64,000 nt of DNA from Candidatus Enterococcus courvalinii (GTDB taxonomy: Bacteria > Bacillota > Bacilli > Lactobacillales > Enterococcaceae): positions 1 through 64,000 of the forward strand of contig NZ_JAFLWI010000003.1 of NCBI RefSeq assembly GCF_017315945.1. Reading direction: 5' to 3'. Shown here in pieces: positions 55,083-62,408 of the stretch. Positions within the stretch are counted from its first letter, which is position 1. Every line of letters begins with the position of its first letter. The position numbers and the translations under genes are program-made. The notes under the pieces are model-generated. The model worked only from the letters and a program-made list of their open reading frames with translations. It was not told the DNA's origin and made no database searches.

Positions 55083-55111
55083 AATATAGATGAACATCTA
55101 TATATTGTCAA
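55083..55111 (-). promoter_or_regulatory. ars promoter with ArsR operator
   Basis: The minus strand has -35 TTGACA (55111-55106) and -10 TATATT (55088-55083) at 17-base spacing. The palindrome ATATAGATG-2-CATCTATAT (55084-55103) fills the spacer, so a bound ArsR would block polymerase. Confidence 0.8.
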
Positions 55112-55232
55112 TCGCTTCTGTCTTTTTATTTCTTACTTTACTTTGAAACCTTTACTGCAAAAATGTAAATACTACCTATCACTCAAAAAGTAATAGATGG
55201 TATTTATCAAGTAATTATACGTATCAACCGCA

Positions 55233-56057
55233 CTATTTCAATTTTAAAAAATAAATTTGCATTCTACTTGCCTCAGATTTAAAAGCCTTGTATATAAAAT
55301 TCGTAGTATCTTCGTTCTTAACTTCAAATCGTTTTGACTGGCTGTTATAACTATACTCAACAATATTCAATTTTTCCTGCGCACGTTCAAAGCCATAGTA
55401 AATAATTCTAGACTTAGTTAAGTCTACACCTAGCATTGGAAAAGCTCGTGTAAAATAATCAATTTCAATTTGATTCCTTAAATCCGGAAAATTATGGTAT
55501 AGATATTTTTGTCGCTTCGCAAATGTATAAGGCAACAAATGAACTCGGTTGTTCTTAACGTCTACATAGGCATAATAACGTGGTGATGGATCCAATGGGT
55601 CATTAGCCGCGGCCGCCGTATAAAGAGAATCTGTTCCTTCAACTTTGGAATACATTAGATACGGATCATTTCTCTCCACTAACATACCGGAATCCATAAT
55701 TCCTTGCAGAAACTCCATAATCGTCATTTCATCATAGACATCCACTTTTTGCTGTTTCAAGAATACCAACATTTGTTGTAGAAATGCTGGATTCACTTGT
55801 AACTGAAAATGGTCCTTCAATAAATTTGTTAGTACTTCCTCTGGCGTCCCATACAACAGCTCTTCTACCGTCGTCTTACCCAATAAGGCGATTTTTTTTA
55901 GTTTATCTTCTTTGGGCAGATTAATTCCTCGCTCCCAATTATTAACTGTGGTTTTGGGAGAATTACTGATTAGCTCACCAAACTGAGCCATACTGTAGCC
56001 TAAATCCGTCCTTATTTCACGGATTTTTTTTGCTACTCTTTGTTGATCAACTTTCAT
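55233..56057 (-). CDS. Xre-family regulator of element 2
   Basis: A repressor-like protein of about 274 residues, homologous to the regulator of element 1. The N-terminal HTH (KKIREIRTDLGYSMAQFGEL, then TTVNNWERGINLPK) is followed by a C-terminal part with YYAYVDVKNNRVHLLPYTFA, also shared with element 1 in position. I start at MKVDQQRVAK to match that homologue. It is divergent from xis-int and probably represses them through the AAAGTACTT repeats. Confidence 0.82.
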   Translation of the reverse strand: MKVDQQRVAKKIREIRTDLGYSMAQFGELISNSPKTTVNNWERGINLPKEDKLKKIALLGKTTVEELLYGTPEEVLTNLLKDHFQLQVNPAFLQQMLVFLKQQKVDVYDEMTIMEFLQGIMDSGMLVERNDPYLMYSKVEGTDSLYTAAAANDPLDPSPRYYAYVDVKNNRVHLLPYTFAKRQKYLYHNFPDLRNQIEIDYFTRAFPMLGVDLTKSRIIYYGFERAQEKLNIVEYSYNSQSKRFEVKNEDTTNFIYKAFKSEASRMQIYFLKLK

Positions 56058-56151
56058 AGTCCTCATCACTCCGATATTTTTCTAGTTTAATCATATCAAA
56101 CTTTCTTAATAATCGAAATACAAAAGTACTTATTTTCGAACTTTATTTTAT

Positions 56152-56208
56152 TGACATTCTATCGAATTGGGTGTACGATAAACAAAAGTACTTTTATAAG
56201 TACTTTTG
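56152..56208 (+). promoter_or_regulatory. xis-int promoter and operator of element 2
   Basis: A -35 TTGACA (56152) and -10 TACGAT (56174) at 16-base spacing, followed by the palindrome CAAAAGTACT-6-AGTACTTTTG (56183-56208). A related AAAAGTACTT lies upstream near 56111. Likely bound by the Xre regulator. Confidence 0.65.
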
Positions 56209-56275
56209 AAATGCCCTTTGAAAACTGAATAGCACCTTTCTTCTTTTCACTTCTAGATCGGAGGTAGATCAATCA

Positions 56276-56566
56276 ATGGCAGTTGAAATTACACTTTCGC
56301 CTGATCAAGAGACGAGTTTAAGAGAATATATGTATACCTTAATGGTAGATGAAGTGAGAAACGCACGAATAGCCGTACATTTAGAGAATCGCTATTTATC
56401 AAAAAAAGAGACTTGTGAGTATTTAGGTATCGCCAACAACACGCTTGATAAATGGATTGATGCAGGACTTCCCATGATACATCTTTGGGGTGTTGTACGA
56501 TTCCAGCGAGAAGAGATAGATAAATGGCTAAGGGAGTATTCCAAAGCACAGCAAGGCGCTGTATGA
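56276..56566 (+). CDS. xis: Excisionase-like HTH protein
   Basis: A 96-residue protein whose second half is a MerR-like excisionase HTH (LSKKETCEYLGIANNTLDKW, then VVRFQREEIDKWLREY). It sits directly upstream of int of element 2 with a GGAGGT ribosome site. It should direct excision. Confidence 0.78.
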   Translation: MAVEITLSPDQETSLREYMYTLMVDEVRNARIAVHLENRYLSKKETCEYLGIANNTLDKWIDAGLPMIHLWGVVRFQREEIDKWLREYSKAQQGAV

Positions 56567-56613
56567 TGAGTGTGTAGTGATACTGATATGCCATTTTTGA
56601 AAGGAAGATAGAA

Positions 56614-57801
56614 ATGGCAATTAGTCTAATGGAAAATGGCTCGTATAAAGTCAATGTTTATATGGGGGCGGATGCTTCTCGATATGTGGCTTATGCGGAC
56701 AGCAAACATGAAGCAGAGATTTTAGAAACAGAAGCAAAACTAAAAAAATTGAAAGGAGAAGTGAAAAAGAAGAAAGGTTCTTATACATTCAAAGAGGTTT
56801 ACCAAATGTGGTGGGATAAGAAATACACCGTTACACAACATCATGAGCAGTCTACTTTGGATCGAACTAAGACTTGCTTTGAGAAGAGAATTCTTCCTTA
56901 CTTAGGGGATGTTCCGATTAATAAGATTACCTATGACCTATTAGAAGATACCCAAATTTTGTGGGCATTTGGCAATGAGGAAAAAGGCATTAAACCTTAT
57001 GCTAACTATAAACACTGTGTCTCCTACACCAAACAAGTATTACGCTATGCCCTAGTGAAAGGTTATATCCAAAAGAATCCCTATGATTTGTTGGAGATGC
57101 CTGTAAATGCAGACCTAAAGAACAAAAAGGAAAAAAAACGTCAGCAAAAGTACTATTCTAAGGAACTCATTCAACAAGTGTTAACTTTGATGAAGCAAGA
57201 ATATGGGGTGCGAGACTATACGTTACTTTCTTTGATTTATCAATTAGGGGCAGCCAAAGGAGAAATTTATCCCTTGGTCTGGTCAGATATTGATTTCAAA
57301 AACAAGACGATTTCCCTCATGCATAAATTGGTGAAAAATAAAGCTACCGGAAAATACGAACGTGTAAAAGGGATGAAAAACTCCTATCGATTTCGAACGA
57401 TTCCAGTAGCAGATTCCGTTATTAATCTATTGGCAAAATGGAAAAAGGTTCAATTTAATGAACTTCAACAAGTCAATATTTTTCCAACCGATGATCAATT
57501 TATCTTCACTTATACAACTCAAAAGGGAGAACTGAATCAACCTTTGCATCCAGACTACCTTAACAATAAACTTGATGCCCTTTCAAAGAAATTTGACCTT
57601 CCAAAAATAACACCCCACGGCTTACGACATACTTTTGTCAGTGACCTTTTAAACAATGGTGTGGATGATTTAATCGTAAAATCTCTAGTCGGTCATGCGG
57701 AAACGTCAGAGATTACACGAAATGTTTACGGGCATGTAAATCCAGAAGTTCAGAAAGAAACCGTCAAGCACTTGGAGGATTACCGGCAAAAAACAAGTTG
57801 A
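56614..57801 (+). CDS. int: Tyrosine integrase of element 2
   Basis: A 395-residue Tn916-class tyrosine recombinase with an N-terminal arm-binding domain, a core-binding domain (KEVYQMWWDKKYTVTQHHEQ) and a catalytic domain: HGLRHTFVSDLLNNG and the nucleophile Tyr in TRNVYGHV. In box I, YQLGAAKGEIYPLVW has Ala where the catalytic Arg normally stands (compare TGMRRGE in element 1), with Lys next to it. It may be impaired or use a variant active site. It ends about 90 bases before att C. Confidence 0.88.
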   Translation: MAISLMENGSYKVNVYMGADASRYVAYADSKHEAEILETEAKLKKLKGEVKKKKGSYTFKEVYQMWWDKKYTVTQHHEQSTLDRTKTCFEKRILPYLGDVPINKITYDLLEDTQILWAFGNEEKGIKPYANYKHCVSYTKQVLRYALVKGYIQKNPYDLLEMPVNADLKNKKEKKRQQKYYSKELIQQVLTLMKQEYGVRDYTLLSLIYQLGAAKGEIYPLVWSDIDFKNKTISLMHKLVKNKATGKYERVKGMKNSYRFRTIPVADSVINLLAKWKKVQFNELQQVNIFPTDDQFIFTYTTQKGELNQPLHPDYLNNKLDALSKKFDLPKITPHGLRHTFVSDLLNNGVDDLIVKSLVGHAETSEITRNVYGHVNPEVQKETVKHLEDYRQKTS

Positions 57802-57810
57802 AAAAAATAG

Positions 57811-57832
57811 TCGTAACCAAACTCGTAACCAA
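57811..57832 (+). repeat. Probable integrase arm sites, right end of element 2
   Basis: TCGTAACCAA at 57811-57820 and again at 57823-57832, spacing 12, matching the left-end copies near 44727-44777. Confidence 0.6.
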
Positions 57833-57835
57833 AAT

Positions 57836-57870
57836 AAAAAAAGCACCTTCCAACTGAATGGAAAGTGCTT
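57836..57870 (-). terminator. Terminator carried at the right end of element 2
   Basis: Arms AAGCACTTTCCA and TGGAAGGTGCTT with a 6-base loop and a T run on the minus strand, directly downstream of the rpsI-tail stop codon at site C. It could replace the native rpsI terminator separated by integration. Confidence 0.65.
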
Positions 57871-57891
57871 GAAATCGTTGGTATAACAACG

Positions 57892-57943
57892 ATTAACGTT
57901 TAGAGAATTGAGAAGCTTTACGGGCTTTCTTAAGACCTGGTTT
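57892..57943 (-). repeat. att site C with rpsI tail (element 2/3 junction)
   Basis: The minus strand encodes KPGLKKARKASQFSKR-stop (stop 57893-57895). The core reads ATTAACGTTTAGAGA, one base different from sites A and B. Upstream codons are not S9, so this is again an att copy. The remainder of 57944-58119 has no gene. Confidence 0.8.
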
Positions 57944-58119
57944 TGCTTATAAATAACGCAAATATATTTATCAGACTTCAATATCAAGGTTTTTATAGAT
58001 TTTTTGAAAATCTATGCATCAATCAATTTCAACTAATTTTTAGCAACTCGTACATCAAAACGCACACAAAAAAAATACGCAAGCCAGAACACGACTATCA
58101 TTTATAAATAACAAAAAAC

Positions 58120-59190
58120 TCAAATAGAAAAATATTCAATCCAATCTTCAGTCAAACCCAACGATGTCGCAGATAGATACTCATTATCGATAATTTGACT
58201 ACTAATTTCAGCTATCTTTTTATTCCAAAATTCTTGTTTTTTTAAAGACATACACATCACAATTCTCCTCATAGCCAACAAAACATTCCCCAGATGATTT
58301 TGATTCCACTCAGAAACTTGTCTCAAGTATTCTTTATCTCCATCATGAATCTTTGCCAAAACAGTGAAAGGTTCTCCATAGATTTTCATCCCATGTGATA
58401 CTTTATTTCTCAACGCACGAATTGCGTTCATCCAACTGCTAAGAAGGTCATCAGTAATTCTTTCATCACTAGAATTCATACCGTCTAGCGCCCTAGTAAC
58501 AATTTTTTTCTTATTTGTAACTAACTTTCCAAAAAAGAATGATAGTTGTCCAAAGGTAATTAAGTCAAATAGAACCCATGAACTAACTCCACCATAACTG
58601 TTCAACTCTTTTGCTACAGGAGGGTATTTTTTATTATCCTCGATCGTTTTAAAAAAACTATACTGAATTGCTTCAATATCTTTCCTACGTTGGGCGGTTT
58701 TTCTATGTTTTCCTTTTTCGGAAAAATAAAATGATTCATCTAAATAAAACTGTGCATGATCATAAATTGCATCCTCTTGTTTATACGACAATGATAAAGA
58801 GTCTACAACTACAGTTCGAAGAAATTTTTCAATCATAGAAGTTAAAACTTGCAAACTATTTTGTAAAAAAAGATCAAAATTATAGACTGAATTAGTTGCA
58901 ACGAAACTTTTTAAATGTGTTTGTTTCGCATAATGTTTGAGTGTATAGAAATTAACTTCTCTCAATAATTCTCTACATGTTATCTCTTCACCTTCAGAAA
59001 ACACCCATCCATCTGTCTTAAACTTGTCAATCATTTGATCGACAGTGATAGGAACTTTCATAGAGCAACTCGCTTTATTCAACTGGGGTACTTGATATTT
59101 AATAGCATCAAATTCTTGAATATCTATTTCGAATGATTTTCCTGAATTTACTTTTTTAAAATCTAAATAGTAAGTTTTTTTATTTTCCAT
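58120..59190 (-). CDS. AbiF/AbiD-type abortive infection protein (HEPN)
   Basis: A 356-residue protein like the Abi_2 family. The HEPN RNase motif RNKVSH (R-4x-H) lies in AIRALRNKVSHGMKIYGEPF near residue 265, and an earlier basic/helical region contains KAQFYLDESFYFSEKG-like sequence. Such proteins stop phage growth, probably by cutting RNA. It is preceded by a conserved-looking RNA hairpin (59211-59256), as described for abiF genes. It is monocistronic. Confidence 0.75.
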   Translation of the reverse strand: MENKKTYYLDFKKVNSGKSFEIDIQEFDAIKYQVPQLNKASCSMKVPITVDQMIDKFKTDGWVFSEGEEITCRELLREVNFYTLKHYAKQTHLKSFVATNSVYNFDLFLQNSLQVLTSMIEKFLRTVVVDSLSLSYKQEDAIYDHAQFYLDESFYFSEKGKHRKTAQRRKDIEAIQYSFFKTIEDNKKYPPVAKELNSYGGVSSWVLFDLITFGQLSFFFGKLVTNKKKIVTRALDGMNSSDERITDDLLSSWMNAIRALRNKVSHGMKIYGEPFTVLAKIHDGDKEYLRQVSEWNQNHLGNVLLAMRRIVMCMSLKKQEFWNKKIAEISSQIIDNEYLSATSLGLTEDWIEYFSI

Positions 59191-59210
59191 ATTTTCTCCT
59201 AAAACAAAAA

Positions 59211-59256
59211 AAGGCCAACTATGTTTCGCATGGATACCCAGAGGCGTTAGTTGACT
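59211..59256 (-). ncRNA. Structured RNA upstream of abiF-like gene
   Basis: The minus strand reads GTCAACTAACGCCTCTGGG, then TATCCATGCGAAACATAGTTGGCC (split here); CAACTA pairs with TAGTTG and closes a loop with further short pairings. It ends about 20 bases before the ATG's ribosome site. An RNA motif named abiF is known from upstream of such genes; this fits its position, but I could not test the model. Confidence 0.55.
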
Positions 59257-59464
59257 ACTGATAATATATTTATACTATACTTCTTCGAAATTGTCAATAT
59301 TTATTTTAACGGTTACACTAGAAATAAATATCTAGACTGTATCTGCTTTCTAATCGTCCGTCCTTTTTATGGTAACTAAAAGTTTACATTTTAACATGAT
59401 ATCAAATATACTATGTGGGTAATTTATTAACCCCGCTCTCAAATATCAGAATATATTTTACATA

Positions 59465-59521
59465 ATAATAAATCAAGAATTATCAATATGTTACAACATT
59501 CGATAATTCTTGATTTATTAT
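59465..59521 (-). terminator. Strong AT-rich hairpin ending the radical-SAM cluster
   Basis: Perfect 20-base arms (TAATAAATCAAGAATTATC plus one base) around a 17-base loop, 18 bases past the stop of the last gene. The gap 59257-59464 shows no gene. Confidence 0.7.
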
Positions 59522-59538
59522 AATTATAGTCCTTCTAA

Positions 59539-59853
59539 TTACTTCATTCTTTTTCGAATATAAAGATACATTGATATTTCTATTAAAAAGAAGATAAGCG
59601 CAAGTACATATACTGAAATAGACTTATTCTGATCAGAGATATCAGAGTTAATCATCCATCCAAGAATAAGTATTGATATCCCAGCAACATACATACAATA
59701 CGAGACCAATTTACCCAATAATTTTTGCTTGTTTCTTGGAACTTCGTAATTGCTATTGCCAGCAATTAGAAATAATAATTTACCGTGTTGAAAATTCCAT
59801 CCCAAAAAAAATACGAAAGTAGCTATTAATAAACAAAAAATAATCACTAGCAT
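59539..59853 (-). CDS. DUF3784-like membrane protein, possible immunity
   Basis: A 104-residue protein with three helices (MLVIIFCLLIATFVFFLGW at the start; two more near residues 50-68 and 78-97) and a loop GKLLFLIAGNSNYEVPRNKQ typical of DUF3784 proteins. The start at 59853 follows AGGGAG; an upstream extension is unlikely. It directly follows the peptide precursor, the place where immunity genes often sit. Function inferred from position. Confidence 0.6.
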   Translation of the reverse strand: MLVIIFCLLIATFVFFLGWNFQHGKLLFLIAGNSNYEVPRNKQKLLGKLVSYCMYVAGISILILGWMINSDISDQNKSISVYVLALIFFLIEISMYLYIRKRMK

Positions 59854-59920
59854 AGCATTATCTCCCTTAGAATTTTGTATCATTCTTAAAAGATACGAAG
59901 GCACTGCACTCTTAGAAAAG

Positions 59921-60139
59921 TTACTTAGAAGAAATATTTACCGCTTTCCAAACATTAACACCAATTGCTGCATTAGCAATACCACCTAAATTTACACCTA
60001 TGGCATAGTTTACTAAAGCAGCAACTTGCCAAACAAAGCCAACATAAACAGCCACTCCAATAGCAGCAACTGCAGAACGTGGTGATGGCTTATCCCCAAG
60101 TTCCAATTCTACAATTTCGGGTTTTTCAAAGCCTTCCAT
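59921..60139 (-). CDS. Cys-free RiPP precursor for the radical SAM enzyme
   Basis: A 72-residue peptide. The leader MEGFEKPEIVELELGDKPSP has the KPxIxxLxL form bound by PqqD-like domains. The remaining roughly 50 residues are hydrophobic and rich in Ala, Val, Gly and Asn, with AIGV three times (about residues 26, 46, 58), two of them as AIGVN, plus Tyr/Trp and no Cys. AGAGGAG precedes the ATG. Without Cys it cannot form thioethers; epimerisation or C-C cross-links are possible. No known family recognised. Confidence 0.75.
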   Translation of the reverse strand: MEGFEKPEIVELELGDKPSPRSAVAAIGVAVYVGFVWQVAALVNYAIGVNLGGIANAAIGVNVWKAVNISSK

Positions 60140-60151
60140 ATGATCACTCCT

Positions 60152-60925
60152 CTAAATTATTATACTACTAACATATAAATCCTTTGATCCTACCTCTTTT
60201 CTTAACACTCCCACCGATTTGAAGTTAATTTTACTCTTTTCGTTGAGGGATTTTATATGATAAATTATTATTTCTAGATTCTCATCTTCTCCAAAGCTCA
60301 CATTATGAAATATTTGCATATACTTATGCCAAGCTTCCTTCAACTCAATAAGCTTTTCCTCATTTATATTATTTCTTTTATTATAGTTTCCCAGAATTAT
60401 TAACTTACTTTTATGCCCAAAAGCATTAAAAAAAGCAATATTATCAACCGTATCATCGTCATTGATAGTAATAAATTTTATCAATGAATTTTGGAATATC
60501 TCTTGAAATTTTAAAGAGTCATCTAGTAAATGAAAATCAATTATTGGCGAAATGTAATTCCCAATAAGACTTTTAGGAATAATCATTTTAAACGGTAGAA
60601 AAAATGAATTTTTAACTAGTAAAAACTGCTTAGCCATATCAAAATCAATATCATGATTTAAGTAGTTGCCATCTTTCCATAGTTTAAAAATGAAATCAAT
60701 TACCGAATCTTCTATTTTTTCTCTATCTTCTAAAGGATATTTATTCAAAAAGCTACCCACTATTTCTCCAATCGAGTGCTTCCCATCTATTAAATCAACA
60801 ATCTGTTTACCTGTTGAGTTTATTCGCATCTTTTTCTCACCAAATAAAAGATAGCTATATCCTTCGTTATCTTTTATTTGTCTAATTTCATCTTTAATAT
60901 ATGGTTTCAAATTATTAATACTCAT
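60152..60925 (-). CDS. PqqD-like RRE protein with extra C-terminal domain
   Basis: A 257-residue protein. Residues about 1-95 are a PqqD-type winged helix (YSYLLFGEKKMRINSTGKQI, VDLIDGKHSIGEIVGSFLNK), which binds RiPP leaders. The remaining 160 residues match nothing I recognise. It overlaps the GNAT-like gene by 4 bases and precedes the precursor by 12 bases. It probably brings the precursor to the radical SAM enzyme. Confidence 0.75.
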   Translation of the reverse strand: MSINNLKPYIKDEIRQIKDNEGYSYLLFGEKKMRINSTGKQIVDLIDGKHSIGEIVGSFLNKYPLEDREKIEDSVIDFIFKLWKDGNYLNHDIDFDMAKQFLLVKNSFFLPFKMIIPKSLIGNYISPIIDFHLLDDSLKFQEIFQNSLIKFITINDDDTVDNIAFFNAFGHKSKLIILGNYNKRNNINEEKLIELKEAWHKYMQIFHNVSFGEDENLEIIIYHIKSLNEKSKINFKSVGVLRKEVGSKDLYVSSIII

Positions 60926-61386
60926 ACTTTTTCTCCATCTAAAATTTCACTATAAACATATAATGTTTCATTATTGAAATTTAGTATTTCTTTATTAGAT
61001 AATCCCAACCTGGCAGTTAAGTCTTCACAGTCTTTATTCATTGTTATTTTTATTTTTGTAACCCCTGTTTTGTTAAAAATTCTGGAAATCTCAGCATGAT
61101 CAATCATTGCATCAGATTTAATTACTGCATTAACAACATTTAAGGAAGTTAAATTAAATGACTTGTCATAATTTTGTAAAATCATAACTCCATCGATATT
61201 CGAGCCATCTGATTTGCTTATTAATACAATATAATTGCTAGAAAAAACAGCAGCTCTGTATCCTCGAAGGCTAAGCCACTCCTCAGAATTGATAAAATTT
61301 AAATTAAATACTCCTCTATTTTTTTTAGAACTACGAATGAAGTTGATAATTGATTTTGCATCATGCTCAACCGCTACTTTTAACAT
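60922..61386 (-). CDS. GNAT-like small protein in the radical-SAM cluster
   Basis: A 154-residue protein whose layout (EHDAKSIINFIRSSKKNRGV, central strands IVLISKSDGSNIDGVMIL, later ISRIFNKTGVTKIKITMN) resembles an N-acyltransferase fold, though the pyrophosphate-binding loop is not clear. It lies between the radical SAM and RRE genes (ATGA overlap with the latter). It may acylate the peptide or serve self-protection; both are guesses. Confidence 0.5.
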   Translation of the reverse strand: MLKVAVEHDAKSIINFIRSSKKNRGVFNLNFINSEEWLSLRGYRAAVFSSNYIVLISKSDGSNIDGVMILQNYDKSFNLTSLNVVNAVIKSDAMIDHAEISRIFNKTGVTKIKITMNKDCEDLTARLGLSNKEILNFNNETLYVYSEILDGEKV

Positions 61387-61389
61387 TTC

Positions 61390-62397
61390 CTAACCTACTC
61401 TTTCTTCACCTATTATCTCTTTACTAATATCTAATGCTTCTCGATTCGAAATGTTTTCAATTTTATTCATCCTATGACTCATAACAGCTAGATCATTGAC
61501 AGTCATCATCTCATTAATTGTTTGTATTACTCTGGAATTTAGAAGAGCCCTCTCCGGAATTTGATTTTCTATAAAGCTAGCAAAAGTTGATTTTGATAAG
61601 TTCCATATTGAGAATGGTAAATATGGGCTTATAGTAATATCTCCATAGGCACTGATATTTAAACTTGAGATATATGGTACCTCTTGAAGCATGAAGAAAT
61701 GATCCATTGGATCTCCCCACTCAATTTTAAGCTCTTGACCTGAATAGGTCATTCTTCCAGTATTAGTCTTTAAGATGCTTTGTACCTGCTGATATTCGCT
61801 ATCGGAAAGACACAGTTCATTAAAATTTAAATCTCCTCTTCCTAGAGGCATTAGAGGCTGCATTCTGAATTCAACAATGTTATTTGCAATACAGAATTCA
61901 ATCATTGATTGAATTTGATTAAAATTTTTCTTATGTGGTAGTGATGATAGCATTACATCCAAGCCGGCATCCTGAGCATACTTTATTGCATCGAATACTT
62001 TCGATAATTTACCGTGACTCTGACGAACAAAATCGTATGATTCGTTAGTGAATCCATCTAGACTAAATTGAACAACATCTAACCCAGCTTCCGAAAGTTC
62101 TTTAGCTTTTTTATTTGTCCATAAAATCCCATTACTAACCATTGATATAAATGTTTTCGGACTATTTTTCTTTATTAGCTTTGCAACAGATAATAACAAA
62201 TCAAATCTGTAAAAAGGTTCCCCTCCACACAAACAAATTGATTCGACCTGATATTTAGAAATCTCATCAATAATTTTTAAAATCTGAGAATCATTCAACT
62301 CTCCACCTAGAAATTCACCACTTGAATTAAAACAATGTTTGCATCTCAAATTACATTTATAAGTTATATCTAACGAAACAGATTGAAAAGTATACAT
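61390..62397 (-). CDS. Radical SAM peptide-modifying enzyme without SPASM cysteines
   Basis: A 335-residue radical SAM protein. The iron-sulfur motif CNLRCKHC is near residue 15, GGEPFYRFDLL near residue 59, and SLDGFTNESYDFVR near residue 113. The C-terminal region has the SPASM-like phrase NISAYGDITISPYLPFSIWN, but Ser replaces the expected Cys and no further Cys cluster follows, so it probably holds a single cluster. This fits a peptide epimerase or a C-C cross-linking enzyme rather than a sactisynthase. Neighbours define the substrate. Confidence 0.82.
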   Translation of the reverse strand: MYTFQSVSLDITYKCNLRCKHCFNSSGEFLGGELNDSQILKIIDEISKYQVESICLCGGEPFYRFDLLLSVAKLIKKNSPKTFISMVSNGILWTNKKAKELSEAGLDVVQFSLDGFTNESYDFVRQSHGKLSKVFDAIKYAQDAGLDVMLSSLPHKKNFNQIQSMIEFCIANNIVEFRMQPLMPLGRGDLNFNELCLSDSEYQQVQSILKTNTGRMTYSGQELKIEWGDPMDHFFMLQEVPYISSLNISAYGDITISPYLPFSIWNLSKSTFASFIENQIPERALLNSRVIQTINEMMTVNDLAVMSHRMNKIENISNREALDISKEIIGEERVG

Positions 62398-62408
62398 TAT
62401 GTTTTCTC

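Larger units (their letters stand above)
44572..57906. mobile_element. Element 2: relaxase-less arsenic-resistance element
   Basis: Lies between the rpsI-tail sites at 44572 and 57892. It has oriT, Xre, Xis and Int but no relaxase or conjugation genes, so it would need a MobT supplied in trans. Cargo: Fic protein, ABC transporter and ars operon. Its own arm-site family (TCGTAACCAA) appears at both ends. Confidence 0.75.

Noticed and set aside
59921-60139. Sactipeptide or ranthipeptide precursor
   Set aside because: It contains no cysteine, and the radical SAM enzyme lacks SPASM cysteines.
59921-60139. Head-to-tail circular bacteriocin
   Set aside because: The hydrophobic stretch invites this idea, but the DUF95-type maturation genes are absent and a radical SAM/RRE pair is present.
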